A DNA stretch of 64,000 nt, taken from assembly GCF_947623445.1 (NCBI RefSeq), contig NC_135248.1, positions 1,674,001 through 1,738,000 on the forward strand, given 5' to 3'. Under the pieces are notes generated by a model, which had not been told where the DNA came from, did not search any database, and saw only the letters and a program-made list of their open reading frames with translations. The position numbers were made by a program, and so were the translations under genes. Origin of the DNA: Clavelina lepadiformis (taxonomy: Eukaryota; Chordata; Ascidiacea; Aplousobranchia; Clavelinidae). Shown here in pieces: positions 46,201 to 59,298 of the stretch; the stretch's first letter is position 1, and each line of letters starts with the position of its first letter.

Positions 46201-47451
46201 TTTACACTAAAACTTTTAACAAAAAACATTAGCTTAAGATTGCGTCATTGCTTGTGACAGCGATATCGAAATACAATTCCCGCACTTTGATAGTCAATGG
46301 AAGTATCCATTCATCAAATATTGGTCATTATTTACTAATTGGTGTCATTATTAGACACTAAAGTCCAATATGCCTTCAGTCCTGCACCAAGATTTATGTG
46401 TTGTTGCTTAGACGTGGTCTGTACCTTTATTTATTATACACAAGTGCGTTGTTTTATTCAGGTCTTGCATTTATACCAGTTTGCATTGGCTACGCCGTTA
46501 CAACAAACGTGCTTTCATTTATTCCAATGAGAAACATGCGCTGGTTGGTTGCATTGGTCGGGACCTACATGTCGGTTGCAGCCTGCTTAAGTTTGCCATT
46601 TTCAACCAGGTTCGCACGTCATATTATTAACTGCATTGACGTCATGCAACGACACGTGCTTTATTGCACTCAATAGGTTGCCCCACCTAAGAGTTATTTG
46701 GTTTGAAATAATCAAACTCTGCATAAAAGTAACGTAAATAATGAAGAGTCTTGTACGATATCTTTGACATTGTATTAAAGGTTACTAATGGTCGAACTGG
46801 GCTAAGACCAACTTTTCAGCAAAGTTTTACACGTGTTAGTGATGGTAGATTTTCATGTGTTCAATCTAGAATAACTTTAATAACATTCATTACTGTTCCA
46901 AGCTTTGCTGCCACCATCGGACCAACATTAATACTCGGCATTGGATGTGGATTAATTGAAGTCAATATTTATCCAATTTTGGCAATTCTAGTTGACACAC
47001 GACATAAGTCTGATTATGGCAGCGTTTACGCAATAGCCGATATCTCGATATGCTTGGGATTTATCATAGGTATGGCAGCCAAATTGTCTAACGTTATATA
47101 TTATTCTTAAAACCATTGCAATTATTCTTTCATCATAATAATTATAAAAGTATCATTTCAACAGTCAACAGTTGTTAACGTTTCATTTACAGGTCCACTG
47201 CTGACTGGTTCTCTCCTTCAATTGATCAGCTTTTCCTGGGTTTTGTGGATGCTGACCATCGTGTTATTTCTTTACGCTCCTTTTCTTGTCTTTTTGAAGA
47301 AACCGATTCAAGGAAAACCTGACCAAGAGACAGAGGTGAAATGGTTGAAAATTTGTTAAAGTTTATCTAATGGCAAAGTGTGTAAAATATTTTATTTGTT
47401 TTGCAGAGTTTACTAAACGGGTCTGTGTCCGCAAAGAATGTGGAAGAATAG
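43271..47451 (+). CDS. SLC18-like transporter, gene D
   Basis: Exons 43271-43394, 43571-43924, 44363-44539, 45200-45336, 45759-45915, 46462-46609, 46903-47069, 47193-47335, 47407-47451; 483 codons plus stop. Its own features: three extra residues (SSQ) in the lumenal loop just before TM2, making exon 2 354 nt; a Ser at the exon 5/6 junction (donor CTCA-GTAAGT instead of CTGG or CTAG); and SIG rather than VIG at the end of exon 3. All four charged VMAT-type residues are retained. The intron between exons 4 and 5 resembles that of gene B rather than those of its neighbours C and E, which suggests exchange between copies. Confidence 0.88.
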
Positions 47452-48643
47452 TTGCAATTGTTTTATCTACGGCTTCATAATTTCAGTTGAAACTAAATGT
47501 TTTGTCTAACTTGGGATTCCTGCGCCCACAGTTGTATTGTAGACTATTGCTGACTGTCATGCCATGTTGTTGAAGCTGACAGTTGGCCAATTAAGTTAGA
47601 CGTGTTGCACAACACACATGTTAAACTTGTAAAATGTAGATTCAGTATATGCAACTTTCCTTTTCATAAGTAAATATTTCTTTTCGGGATATTTATTGAC
47701 ATTAAAGTGACATTGTTAGCATTTTTCTGTTTGTTCTTCATGCCCATTGAGGTGGAACAGACAAAAGCAGCGTTTCCAACATTAATAAATCAAATTTAGC
47801 CCATATCACTTGCAAACAAATTCTGTTATGCATGAATACAACGACGTCTTAATGACGTCAAAAGCAGGTGACTTGAAAGAGGTTGAGTGCTACTGTAATG
47901 TGCTTTCCTTACTCCGCTGCGCGCCCTCCATAGTTACAAACATGAAAAGACTTAAACTTTATAACCGTACAGCAGGTCACAGTTGAAAAAAGTAGATTTA
48001 AATCATACAGATACCCGGCACCACGCAAATAATTCGGTTGAACTAAACGCTAATTACAATGACCAGAAGATTAAGATAGTGTTTTCAAAACGCAAAGTTG
48101 ACGCGTACATTGAATTGAACTCGCATATTCACGTCATGTTTACTCGTTGACTAATTCGTGATTCGACAACACAAATTCCAATTTGTTTTCAAACCGACAA
48201 GCGTAAAAATACCTTAAATATTTTCTATAGCAAGGAAGACATTATTTGTAACTTAAGATTTCTCCTAACTACAACCACTATGCAATTGTTTTATTTCACA
48301 ACAAAAACAATGCTCAAAACACAAACTGGCACATCCTACCAGCATTCGTTAAAGCCCGAGCACTTTACATTGTTATAGAAGTACTTAATGTTGGGAAGAA
48401 TAATGACAAAATTAGGCGTATTTAACAGCATAGCGATGTTCAGATTTTAACAAATCGCTTGTTTCCTCCGGAAAGCGTGTTCTGTATCCTGACAGATACA
48501 GCGACGTTTCACAGGCCTAAATCCTTGAAGCAGTATTAACGATTCAGTGTAGGAGTTTAGAGAATGACAATTTGTAAAGGGGCGTTACGGTCAAAGTAAG
48601 TTTTCATGGATTTCAGAATTCAAGATTTTGTTTTGCAAAGAAC
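47452..48643 (+). promoter_or_regulatory. Spacer D-E with CRE and hairpin
   Basis: TGACGTCA at 47853-47860 (791 bp before the ATG of gene E); hairpin ctgtatc/gatacag at 48482-48501; same GC patch and tttcag site as the other spacers. Confidence 0.5.
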
Positions 48644-51600
48644 ATGGTTGTGAACGATTATAATTTAACAATGAGTGTGTTGGAACGATTTCGAAATTCT
48701 AAAACAACATCAGTTGCCATTGTTTCATCAATTTTATTGATCGATTATTTGTTGCTATTTGCAATCGGTGAGTAGAACATTTTTTACGTCATGGCTATTT
48801 GTTATATTTTAAAGACTTCGTTCCTGATACATTATACATGAACAAATCGAAATACATTATATGAAACGCGAATGAGACAACGCTTAATAACTTACCATAA
48901 CGTGATTTGTGCTCATTACAATATGTTTTCTCTTTGTCAACAGTCCCAGTAATACCTGTTTTTCTTTGGAAACATCATCAAAAGTCACTGAATCTTTCAG
49001 TGGAAATCAATTGTAACAAATCTAAGATTGACCAAAGAATTTCTGCAATAACAATAACGCCATTTAATCATAATAACACAATAGAAGATAATGAATCGAA
49101 AAACCTAAGCAAGCAAAGCATGGAAAATGCTTATCTCAAAACACAAAGCGTCAAAATTGCCGCCATTATTGCTGCCAAACCTGCTGTGCAAGTAATTGCA
49201 AACCTGCTAGTAGGTCCATTGATTGACAGGATCGGATACAGTGTTCCAATGTTCTGTGGTGTGATAGTGATTTGTACAACGGCTACAAGTAAGTTAGTTG
49301 TCTGACGTTTTCAATGAATGCCTAAGCATTGTTGTAAAGTTATGTGAAAGGCAAGTAAGTTTCATGACAAGGCATGGATTGCTGGTGGGCCAATTCATTT
49401 CCGAACAAATAACCTCTGTGACCCGGGTTGATCTAAACTTATTGGAAAATATATCTTGATCCATTAGAGCCGACTAAATTGATTGAGTTAGGGTACCATG
49501 ACGCTATTCTAACAAAGTTTTAGAAATGAGCTTGCAGTAAGTTATTGATTATAAGTTAATAGTTTTCGGGCTTAATGATTTATGCACAGCATTGAGTGAA
49601 TTCACTCTTGGATGTGTACATGCTCCACGCGTAAAGTGATCTCCAAGTTAAACAATTCTGTGCAGCAAAAGTGATCAGCTACAAAACCTTACTTAAAGTG
49701 TAATTATAAACTTTTTTGCACAGCGTTTGGCTTGGGACAAAGCTATGCGGTTTTGCTGGTATCTGCTGCCATACAAGGGATCGGTTCTGCTTGCGCCATG
49801 GTAGGAGGGATGGCCATGTTAATGAGGAAGTATACTGAAGATGAGGAGAGAGGAAAAGTGATCGGGCTATCTCTGGGAGCAATAGGAATTGGAGTAATAG
49901 GTGGGGAACCTTGCTTACAATCTAATGTAAAACTGAAATCGTTTTTCTAACACAATGTCCATATACAATTCATTCTGTTGAAATTCATTCATTGAAATGA
50001 AGTTATTTTTTGGGTTGGATTTTATCAAGTTGTCTTGATTTAAAAATTTATTGTACCTTGTCTAGTACTCTAAATAAATTACAACGTGTAAACGGTATAC
50101 ATTACAAGCACAAAGTTTGAGGATGAATGGAACTTTGCATGAACCCAAGAAAAGAATTACAGTCTGAAGACAAATATTGTGATATTATACCATACCAAAC
50201 AAAGCCGGAAATATTTTACACAAATTGTTCATTTAAAACCGTTGCAAAATAACAAAACTAAAATCCACCTCACGAATTAAAAAAGGTTGTTAACTTTGAT
50301 TTGATCTCATACAAGAGTCTCCTATAGCTTGTTGGAATGAGTTTTATACAATTTCTTAAAATGGGTCTCTTGTAAAAAATGTGTTTATTGGTATTACAAA
50401 ATGCACGCGAATAGAGTCGAATAAAATGATGTTTAAAATCGAGGATTTGTTTATGTCATATCTATTCTATGCGTCCATTTATTCCAACTACTGTAAATAA
50501 CTGTAGTGATTGAAAATGTTTTCTTTTTTCAAAGCGGGCCCTCCTTATGGGAGTGTTATGAATGCTTTTGCCGGTAAAGCAACAACATTTCTTCTGCTCG
50601 GGGGTATCATTGCAGCTATCGGGATATTCCAAGTCTTCTACAGTCGTCTTAAAATCGAAAGAAAAAGTGAGGTAAGGCAAGTGTTGTGTGTAAACTCGTT
50701 CAGTTTGATGTAGAAGCTTTCACTGATCTTTGGGAAGAGGAAGCCATGCGGCAAAATAGTTTCCGTTATTCTGTCAACTGATATTAATACAACAACAACC
50801 TATACAGTATACATTGTGACCTTGTAGCGTTTAATGAATGATTTTTCTCGAGCCTCTTTCGACTACGTGTTTGCCGGTTAACCTGTACAGATACACGCAC
50901 CAAATTAAGATTTTGTTTCATCTATATCGGCAAAAGTTTTTCACTGAACAATTTAAAATTTTTCTGAGACGTCAACAAAATGAAGTAGTAGGATAGGAAA
51001 ATGACAGTTTTTAAGGAATCGTTAACATTTAAAACATCTTTTATTTTGGTTGGTGGTGTACCGTGCTGATTTAATTCTGAATATTTGACTAGAGCGAGAA
51101 AGTTACATCATTGTGGAAGTTATTGGCGGACCCGTACATTATCTTGGCTGCAACCTCACTGATGCTGGTCAACATCGCTTTCGGAATCTTTAACTCAGGT
51201 TTGCCAGCCTGGCTCATACAACGATTCAACTCACCCAAGTGGATGCTAGGTAAGTGTTTTTTTCATGCAAGGCGTTTGTGAATGTTTGCAGCTGACAATG
51301 TTCTTATGCCGGGCCCTATTGAAACTACAGAGTCATCGTCATGACTTCGGAGAGGCAAAGTCAAATTCTTCTTAAAAACAATAATGGTTTTACATTTGCC
51401 ATTCTAGGCGATGTCAAACATTATATGAACCAAACTGCTGAAAGTTCCATTTAAAGTTATTTAACTCTAAATCATCATCAATCAAAACAAGTTGTTTAAC
51501 CAACCTAACTCAACTAACACCGCCATTTTTACACTAAAACCTTTAACAAAAAACATTAGCTTAAGATTGCGTCATTGCTTGTGGCAGCGATATCGAAATA

Positions 51601-52778
51601 CAATACCTGCACTTTGATAGTTAATGGAAGTATCCATTCATCAAATCTTGGCCATTATTCACTAATTGGTGTCATTATTAGACACCAAAGTCTAATATGC
51701 TTTTAGTCATGCACCAATGTTTATACGTTGTTGCTTAGACGTGGTCTGTACCTTTATTTATTATACACAAGTGCGTTGTTTTATTCAGGTCTTGCATTTA
51801 TACCAGTTTGTATTGGCTACGCCGTTACAACAAACGTGCTTTCATTTATTCCAATGAGAAACATGCGCTGGTTGGTTGCATTGGTCGGGACCTACATGTC
51901 CGTTGCAGCCTGCTTAAGTTTGCCATTTTCAACCAGGTTCGCACGTCATAATATTAACTGCAGTGACGTCATGCAACGACACGTGCTTTATTGCATTCAA
52001 TAGGTTGCCCCACCTAAGAGTTATTTGGTTTGAAATAATTAAACTCTGCATAAAAGTAACGTAACTAATGAAGAGTCTAGTACGATATCTTTGAAATTGT
52101 GGTAAAAGTTACTAATTGTCGAACTAGGCTAAGACCAACTTTTCAACAAAGTATTACACGTGTTAGTGATGGCAGATTTTCATGCGTTTAATCTAGAATA
52201 ACTTTAATAACATTCATTACTGTTCCAAGCTTTGCTGCCACCATCGGACCAACATTAATACTCGGCATTGGATGTGGATTAATTGAAGTCAATATTTATC
52301 CAATTTTGGCAATTCTAGTTGACACACGACATAAGTCTGATTATGGTAGCGTTTACGCAATAGCCGATATCTCGATATGCTTGGGATTTATCATAGGTAT
52401 GGCAGCCAAATTGTCTAACGTTATATATTATTCTTAAAACCATTGCAATTATTCTTTCATCATAATAATTATAAAAGTATCATTTCAACAGTCAACAGCT
52501 GTTAACGTTTCATTTACAGGTCCACTACTGACTGGTTCTCTACTTCAACTGATCAGCTTTTCCTGGGTTTTGTGGATGCTGACCATCGTGTTGTTTCTTT
52601 TCGCTCCTTTTCTTGTCTTTTTGAAGAAACCGATTCAAGGAAAACCAGACCAAGAGACAGAGGTGAAATGGTTGAAAATTTGTTTAAGTTTATCCCATGG
52701 CAAAGTGTGTAAATTATTTTATTTGTTTTGCAGAGTTTACTAGACGGGTCTGTGTCCGCAAAGAATGTGGAAGAATAG
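48644..52778 (+). CDS. SLC18-like transporter, gene E
   Basis: Exons 48644-48767, 48944-49288, 49724-49900, 50535-50671, 51093-51249, 51789-51936, 52230-52396, 52520-52662, 52734-52778; 480 codons plus stop. Complete, with Asp in TM1, Lys-x3-Gln in TM2, and Asp in TM10 and TM11. From exon 5 to the end it is almost identical to gene B, down to the VNIAFGIFNSG wording and the FARHNINCSDV read-through at intron 6, whereas its first four exons resemble C/F. It is therefore a mosaic whose right half belongs to a recently duplicated block. The 12 bp ctgtaaataact just before exon 4 is a small private duplication. Confidence 0.88.
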
Positions 52779-53969
52779 TTGCAATTGTTTTATCTACGGC
52801 TTCATAATTTCAGTTGAAACTAAATGTTTTGTCTAACTTGAGATTCCTGCGCCCACAGTTGTATTGTAGACTATTGCTGACTGTCATGCCATGTTGTTGA
52901 AGCCGACAGTTAGCCAATTAAGTTAGACGTGTTGCACAACACACATGTTAAACTTGTAAAATGTAGATTCAGTATATGCAACTTTCCTTTTCATAAGTAA
53001 ATATTTCTTTTCGGGATATTTATTGACATTAAAGTGACATTGTTAGCATTTTTCTGTTTGTTCTTCATGCCCATTGAGATGGAACAGACAAAAGCAGCGT
53101 TTCCAACACTAATAAATCAAATTTAGCCCATATCACTTGCAAACAAATTCTGTTATGCATGAATGCAACGACGTCTTAATGACGTCAAAAGTAGGTGACT
53201 TGAAAGAGGTTGAGTGCTACTGTAATGTGCTTTCCTTACTCCGCTGCGCGCCCTCCATAGTTAAAAACATAACAAAACTTAAACTTTATAATCGTACAGC
53301 AGGTCACAGTTGAAAACGTGGATTTAAACCATACAGGTACCCGGCACCACGCAAATATTTCGGTTGAACTAAACGCTAATTACAATGACCAGAAGATTAA
53401 GTTAGTGTTTTCAAAACGCAAAGTTTACGCGTACATTGAATTGAACTCGCATATTCACGTCATGTTTACTCGTTGACTAATTCGTGATTCGACAACACAA
53501 ATTCCAATTTGTTTTCAAACCAACAAGCGTAAAAATACCTTAAATATTTTCTATAGCAAGGAAGACATTATTTGTAACTTAAGATTTCTCCTAACTACAA
53601 CCACTATTCAATTGTCCTATTTCACAACAAAAACATTGCTCAAAACACAAACTGGCACATCCTACCAGCATTCGTTAAAGCCCGAGCACTTTACATTGTT
53701 ATAGAAGTACTTAATGTTGGGAAGAATAATGACAAAATTAGGCGTATTTAACAGCATAGCGATGTTCAGATTTTAACAAATCGCTTGTTTCCTCCGGAAA
53801 GCGTGTTCTGTATCCTGACAGATACAGCGACGTTTCACAGGCCTAAATCCTTGAAGCAGTATTAACGATTCAGTGTAGGAGTTTAGAGAATGACAATTTG
53901 TAAAGGGGCGTTACGGTCAAAGTAAGTTTTCATGGATTTCAGAATTCAAGATTTTGTTTTGCAAAGAAC
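52779..53969 (+). promoter_or_regulatory. Spacer E-F with CRE and hairpin
   Basis: TGACGTCA at 53180-53187 and hairpin at 53808-53827. I see essentially no differences from the spacer at 36249-37439, displaced by 16,530 bp. Confidence 0.5.
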
Positions 53970-56900
53970 ATGGTTGTGAACGATTATAATTTAACAATGA
54001 GTGTGTTGGAACGATTTCGAAATTCTAAAACAACATCAGTTGCCATTGTTTCATCAATTTTATTGATCGATTATTTGTTGCTATTTGCAATCGGTGAGTA
54101 GAACATTTGTTACGTCATGGCTATTTGTTATATTTTAAAGACTTCGTTCCTGATACATTATACATGAACAAATCGAAATACATTATATGAAACGCGAATG
54201 ACACAACGCTTAATAACTTACCATAACGTGATTTGTGCTCATTACAATATGTTTTCTCTTTGTCAACAGTCCCAGTAATACCTGTTTTTCTTTGGAAACA
54301 TCATCAAAAGTCACTGAATCTTTCAGTGGAAATCAGTTGCAATAAATCTAAGATTGACCAAAGCATTTCTGCAATAACAATAACGCCATTTAATCATAAT
54401 AACACAATAGAAGATAATGAATCGAAAAACCTAAGCAAGCAAAGCATGGAAAATGCTTATCTCAAAACACAAAGCGTCAAAATTGCCGCCATTATTGCTG
54501 CCAAACCTGCTGTGCAAGTAATTGCAAACCTGCTAGTAGGTCCATTGATTGACAGGATCGGATACAGTGTTCCAATGTTCTGTGGTGTGATAGTGATTTG
54601 TACAACGGCTACAAGTAAGTTAGTTGTCTGACGTTTTCAATGAATGCCTAAGCATTGTTGTAAAGTTATGTGGAATGCTAGAGTAATTTTCATGACAAGG
54701 CATGGATTGCTGGTGGGCCCATTCATTTCCGAACAAATAACCTTTGTGACCCGGGTTGATCTAAACTTATTGGACAATATATCTGGATCCATTAGAGCCG
54801 AATGAATTGATTGAGTTGGGGTATCATGACGCTATTCTAACAAAGTTTTAGAAATGAGCTTACAGTAAGTTATTGATTCTAAGTTAATAGTTTTCGGGCT
54901 TAACGATTTATGCATAGCATTGAGTGAATTCACTCTTGGATTTGTACATGCTCCATGCGTGAAGTGATCTCCAAGTTAAACAATTATGTGCAGCAAAAGT
55001 GATCAGCTACAAAACCTTAATTAAAGTGTAATTATAAACTTTTTTGCACAGCGTTTGGCATGGGACAAAGCTATGCGGTTTTGCTGGTATCTGCTGCCAT
55101 ACAAGGAATCGGTTCTGCTTGCGCCATGGTAGGAGGGATGGCCATGTTAATGAGGAAGTATACTGAAGATGAGGAGAGAGGAAAAGTGATCGGGTTATCT
55201 CTGGGAGCAATAGGAATTGGAGTAATAGGTGGGGAACCTTGCTTACAATCTAATGTAAAATAGAAATTGTTTTTTCGAACACAATGTCCATATACAATTC
55301 ATTCTATTGAAATTCATTCATTGAAATGAAGTTATTTTTTGGGTTGGATTTTATCAAGTTGTCTTGATTTAAAAATTTATTGTACCTTTTCTAGTACTTT
55401 AAATAGATTACAACGTGTAAACGGTATACATTACAAGCACAAAGTTTGAGGATGAATGGAACTTTGCATGAACCCAAGAAAAGAATTACAGTCTGAAGAC
55501 AAATATTGTGATATTATACCATATCAAACAAAGCCGGAAATATTTTACACAAATTGTTCATTTAAAACCGTTGCAAAATAACAAAACTACAATCCACCTC
55601 ACGAATTAAAAAAGTTTGTTAACTTTGATTTGATCTCATGCAAGAGTCTCTTATAGCTTGTTGGAATGAGTTTTATACAATTTCTTAAAATGGGTCTCTT
55701 GTAAAAAATGTGTTTATTGTTATTACAAAATGCACGCGAATAGAGTCGAATAAAATGATGTTAAAAATCGTGGATTTGTTTATGTCATATCTATTCTATG
55801 CGTCCATTTATTCCAACTACTGTAGTGATTGAAAATGTTTTCTTTTTTCAAAGCGGGCCCTCCTTATGGGAGTGTTATGAATGCTTTTGCCGGTAAAGCA
55901 ACAACATTTCTTCTGCTCGGGGGTATAATTGCAGCTATCGGGATATTCCAAGTCTTCTACAATCGTCTTAAAATCGAAAGAAAAAGTGAGGTAAGGCAAG
56001 TGTTGTGTGTAAACTCGTTCAGTTTGATGTAGAAGCTTTCACTGATCTTTGGGAAGAGGAAGCCATGCGGCAAAATAGTTTCCGTTATTCTGTCCACTGA
56101 TATTAATACAACAACAACAACCTATGCAGTATACATGGTGACCTTGTAGCGTTTAATGAATGATTTTTCTCGAGCCTCTTTCGATTACGTGTTTGCCGGT
56201 TAACCTGTACAGATACATGCATCAAATTAAGATTTTCTTTCATCTATATCGGCAAAAGTTTTTCACTGAACAATTTAAAACTTCTCTGAGGCGTCAACAA
56301 AATGAAGTAGTAGGATAGGAAAATGACAGTTTTTACGGAATCGTTAACATTTAAAACATCTTTTATTTTGGTTGGTGGTGTACCGTGCTGATTTAATTCT
56401 GAATATTTGACTAGAGCGAGAAAGTTACATCATTGAGGAAGTTATTGGCGGACCCGTACATTATTTTGGCTGCAACCTCACTGATGCTGGTCAACATCGG
56501 TTTCGGAATCTTTAACTCAGGTTTGCCAGCCTGGCTCATACAACGATTCAACTCACCAAAGTGGATGCTGGGTAAGTGTTTTTTTCATGCAAGGCGGTTG
56601 TGAATGCTTGCTGCTGCAGCTGACAATCTTCTTGTGCCAGCTCTATTGAAACTACAGAGTCATCGTCATGACTTCGGAGAGGCAAAGTCAAATTGTTCTT
56701 AAAAACAATAATGGTTTTACATTTGTCATTCTAGGCGATGTCAAACATTATATGAACCAAACTGCTGAAAGTTCCATTTAAAGTCATTTAACTCTAAATC
56801 ATCATCAATCAAAACAAGTTGTTTAACCAACCTAACCCAACTAACACCGCCATTTTTACACTAAAACCTTTAACAAAAAACATTAGCTTAAGATTGCGTC

Positions 56901-58105
56901 ATTGCTTGTGGCAGCGATATCGAAATACAATACCCGCACTTTGATAGTCAATGGAAGTATCCATTCATCAAATCTTGGCCATTATTTACTGATTGGTGTC
57001 ATTATTAGACACCAAAGTCCAATATGCCTTCAGTCCTGCACCAATGTTTATACGTTGTTGCTTAGACGTGGTCTGTACCTTTATTTGTTATACACAAGTG
57101 TGTTGTTTTATTCAGGTCTTGCATTTATACCAGTTTGCATTGGCTACGCCGTTACAACAAACGTGCTTTCATTTATTCCAATGAGAAACATGCGCTGGCT
57201 GGTTGCATTGGTTGGGACCTACATGTCAGTTGCAGCCTGCTTAAGTTTGCCATTTTCAACCAGGTTCGCACGTCATATTATTAACTGCAGTGACGTCATC
57301 GAATGACACGTGCTTTATTGCATTCAATAGGTTGCCCCACCTAAGAGTTATTGGGTTTGAAATAATCAAACTCTGCATAAAAGTAACGTAACTAATGAAG
57401 AGTCTTGTACGATATCTTTGAAATTGTGGTTAACGTTAATAATCGTCGAACTAGGCTACGACCAACTTTTCAACAAAGTATTACACGTGTTAGTGATGGT
57501 AGATTTTCATGCGTTCAATCTAGAATAACTTTAATAACATTCATTACTGTTCCAAGCTTTGCTGCCACCATCGGACCAACATTAATACTCGGCATTGGAT
57601 ATGGATTAATTGAAGTTAATATTTATCCAATTTTGGCAATTCTAGTTGACACTCGACATAAGTCTGATTATGGTAGCGTCTATGCGATAGCCGATATCTC
57701 GATATGCTTGGGATTTATCATAGGTATGGCAGCGAAATTGTCTAACGTTTTATATTATTCTTAAAACCATTGCAATTATTCTTTCATCATAATAATTATA
57801 AAAGTATCATTTCAACAGTCAACAGCTGTTAACGTTTCATTTACAGGTCCACTACTGACTGGTTCTCTCCTTCAACTGATCAGCTTTTCCTGGGTTTTGT
57901 GGATGCTGACCATCGTGTTATTTCTTTTCGCTCCTTTTCTTGTCTTTTTGAAGAAACCGATTCAAGGAAAACCTGACCAAGAGACAGAGGTGAAATATTT
58001 GAAAATTTGTTAAAGTTTATCCCATGGCAAAGTGTGTAAATTAATTTATTTGTTTTGCAGAGTTTACTAAACGGGTCTGTGTCCGCAAAGAATGTGGAAG
58101 AATAG
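53970..58105 (+). CDS. SLC18-like transporter, gene F
   Basis: Exons 53970-54093, 54270-54614, 55052-55228, 55854-55990, 56415-56571, 57116-57263, 57557-57723, 57847-57989, 58061-58105; 480 codons plus stop. Exons 1-5 are nearly base-for-base those of gene C (shared GMGQSYAV, YNRLKIERKSE and SLRKLLADPY variants), then the two diverge through exons 6-9. Unlike C it keeps the TM11 Asp (AIADISIC). A GIGYGL variant replaces GIGCGL in TM9. Predicted role as for gene B. Retention of every key residue makes it a likely functional member. Confidence 0.88.
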
Positions 58106-59298
58106 TTGCAATTGTTTTATCTACGGCTTCATAATTTCAGTTGAAACTAAATGTTTTGTCTAACTTGAGATTCTTGCGCCCACAGTTGTATTGTAGACTA
58201 TTGCTGACTGTCGTGCCATGTTGTTGAAGCTGACAGTTGGCCAATTAAGTTAGACGTGTTGCACAACACACATGTTAAACTTGTAAAATGTAGATTCAGT
58301 ATATGCAACTTTCCTTTTCATAAGTAAATATTTTCTTTCGGGATATTTATTGACATTAAAGTGACATTGTTAGCAGTTTTCTGTTTGTTTTTCATGCCCA
58401 TTGAGATGGAACAGGCAAAAGCAGCGTTTCCAACACTAATAAATCAAATATAGCCCATATCACTTGCAAACAAATTCTGTTATGCATGAATACAACGACG
58501 TCTTAATGACGTCAAAAGTAGGTGACTTGAAAGAGGTTGAGTGCTACTGTAATGTGCTTTCCTTACTCCGCTGCGCGCCCTCCATAGTTACAAACATGAA
58601 AAGACTTAAACTTTATAACCGTACAGCAGGCCACAGTTGAAAAAAGTAGATTTAAACCATACAGATACCCGGCACCACGCAAATAATTCGGTTGAACTAA
58701 ACGCTAATTACAATGACCAGAAGATTAAGATAATGTTTTAAAAAAGCAAAGTTGACGCGTACATTGAATTGAACTCGCATATTCACGTCATGTTTACTCG
58801 TTGACTAATTCGTGATTCGACAACACAAATTCCAATTTGTTTTCAAACCGACAAGCGTAAAAAATACCTTAAATATTTTCTATAGTAAGGAAGACATTAG
58901 TTGTAACTTACGAATTCTCCTAACTACAACCACTATTCAATTGTCCTATTTCACAACAAAAACATTGCTCAAAACACAAACTGGCACATCCTACCAGCAT
59001 TCGTTAAAGCCCGAGCACTTTACATTGTTATGAAAGTACTTAATGTTGGGAAGAATAATGACAAAATTAGGCGTATTTAACAGCATAGCGATGTTCAGAT
59101 TTTAACAAATCGCTTGTTTCCTCCGGAAAGCGTGTTCTGTATCCTGACAGATACAGCGACGTTTCACAGGCCTAAATCCTTGAAGCAGTATTAACGATTC
59201 AGTGTAGGAGTTTAGAGAATGACAATTTGTAAAGGGGCGTTACGGTCAAAGTAGGTTTTCAGGGATTTCAGAATTCAAGATTTTGTTTTGCAAAGAAC
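58106..59298 (+). promoter_or_regulatory. Spacer F-G with CRE and hairpin
   Basis: TGACGTCA at 58507-58514 (792 bp before the ATG of gene G); hairpin at 59137-59156. This is the last spacer of this type; nothing similar follows gene G. Confidence 0.5.
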
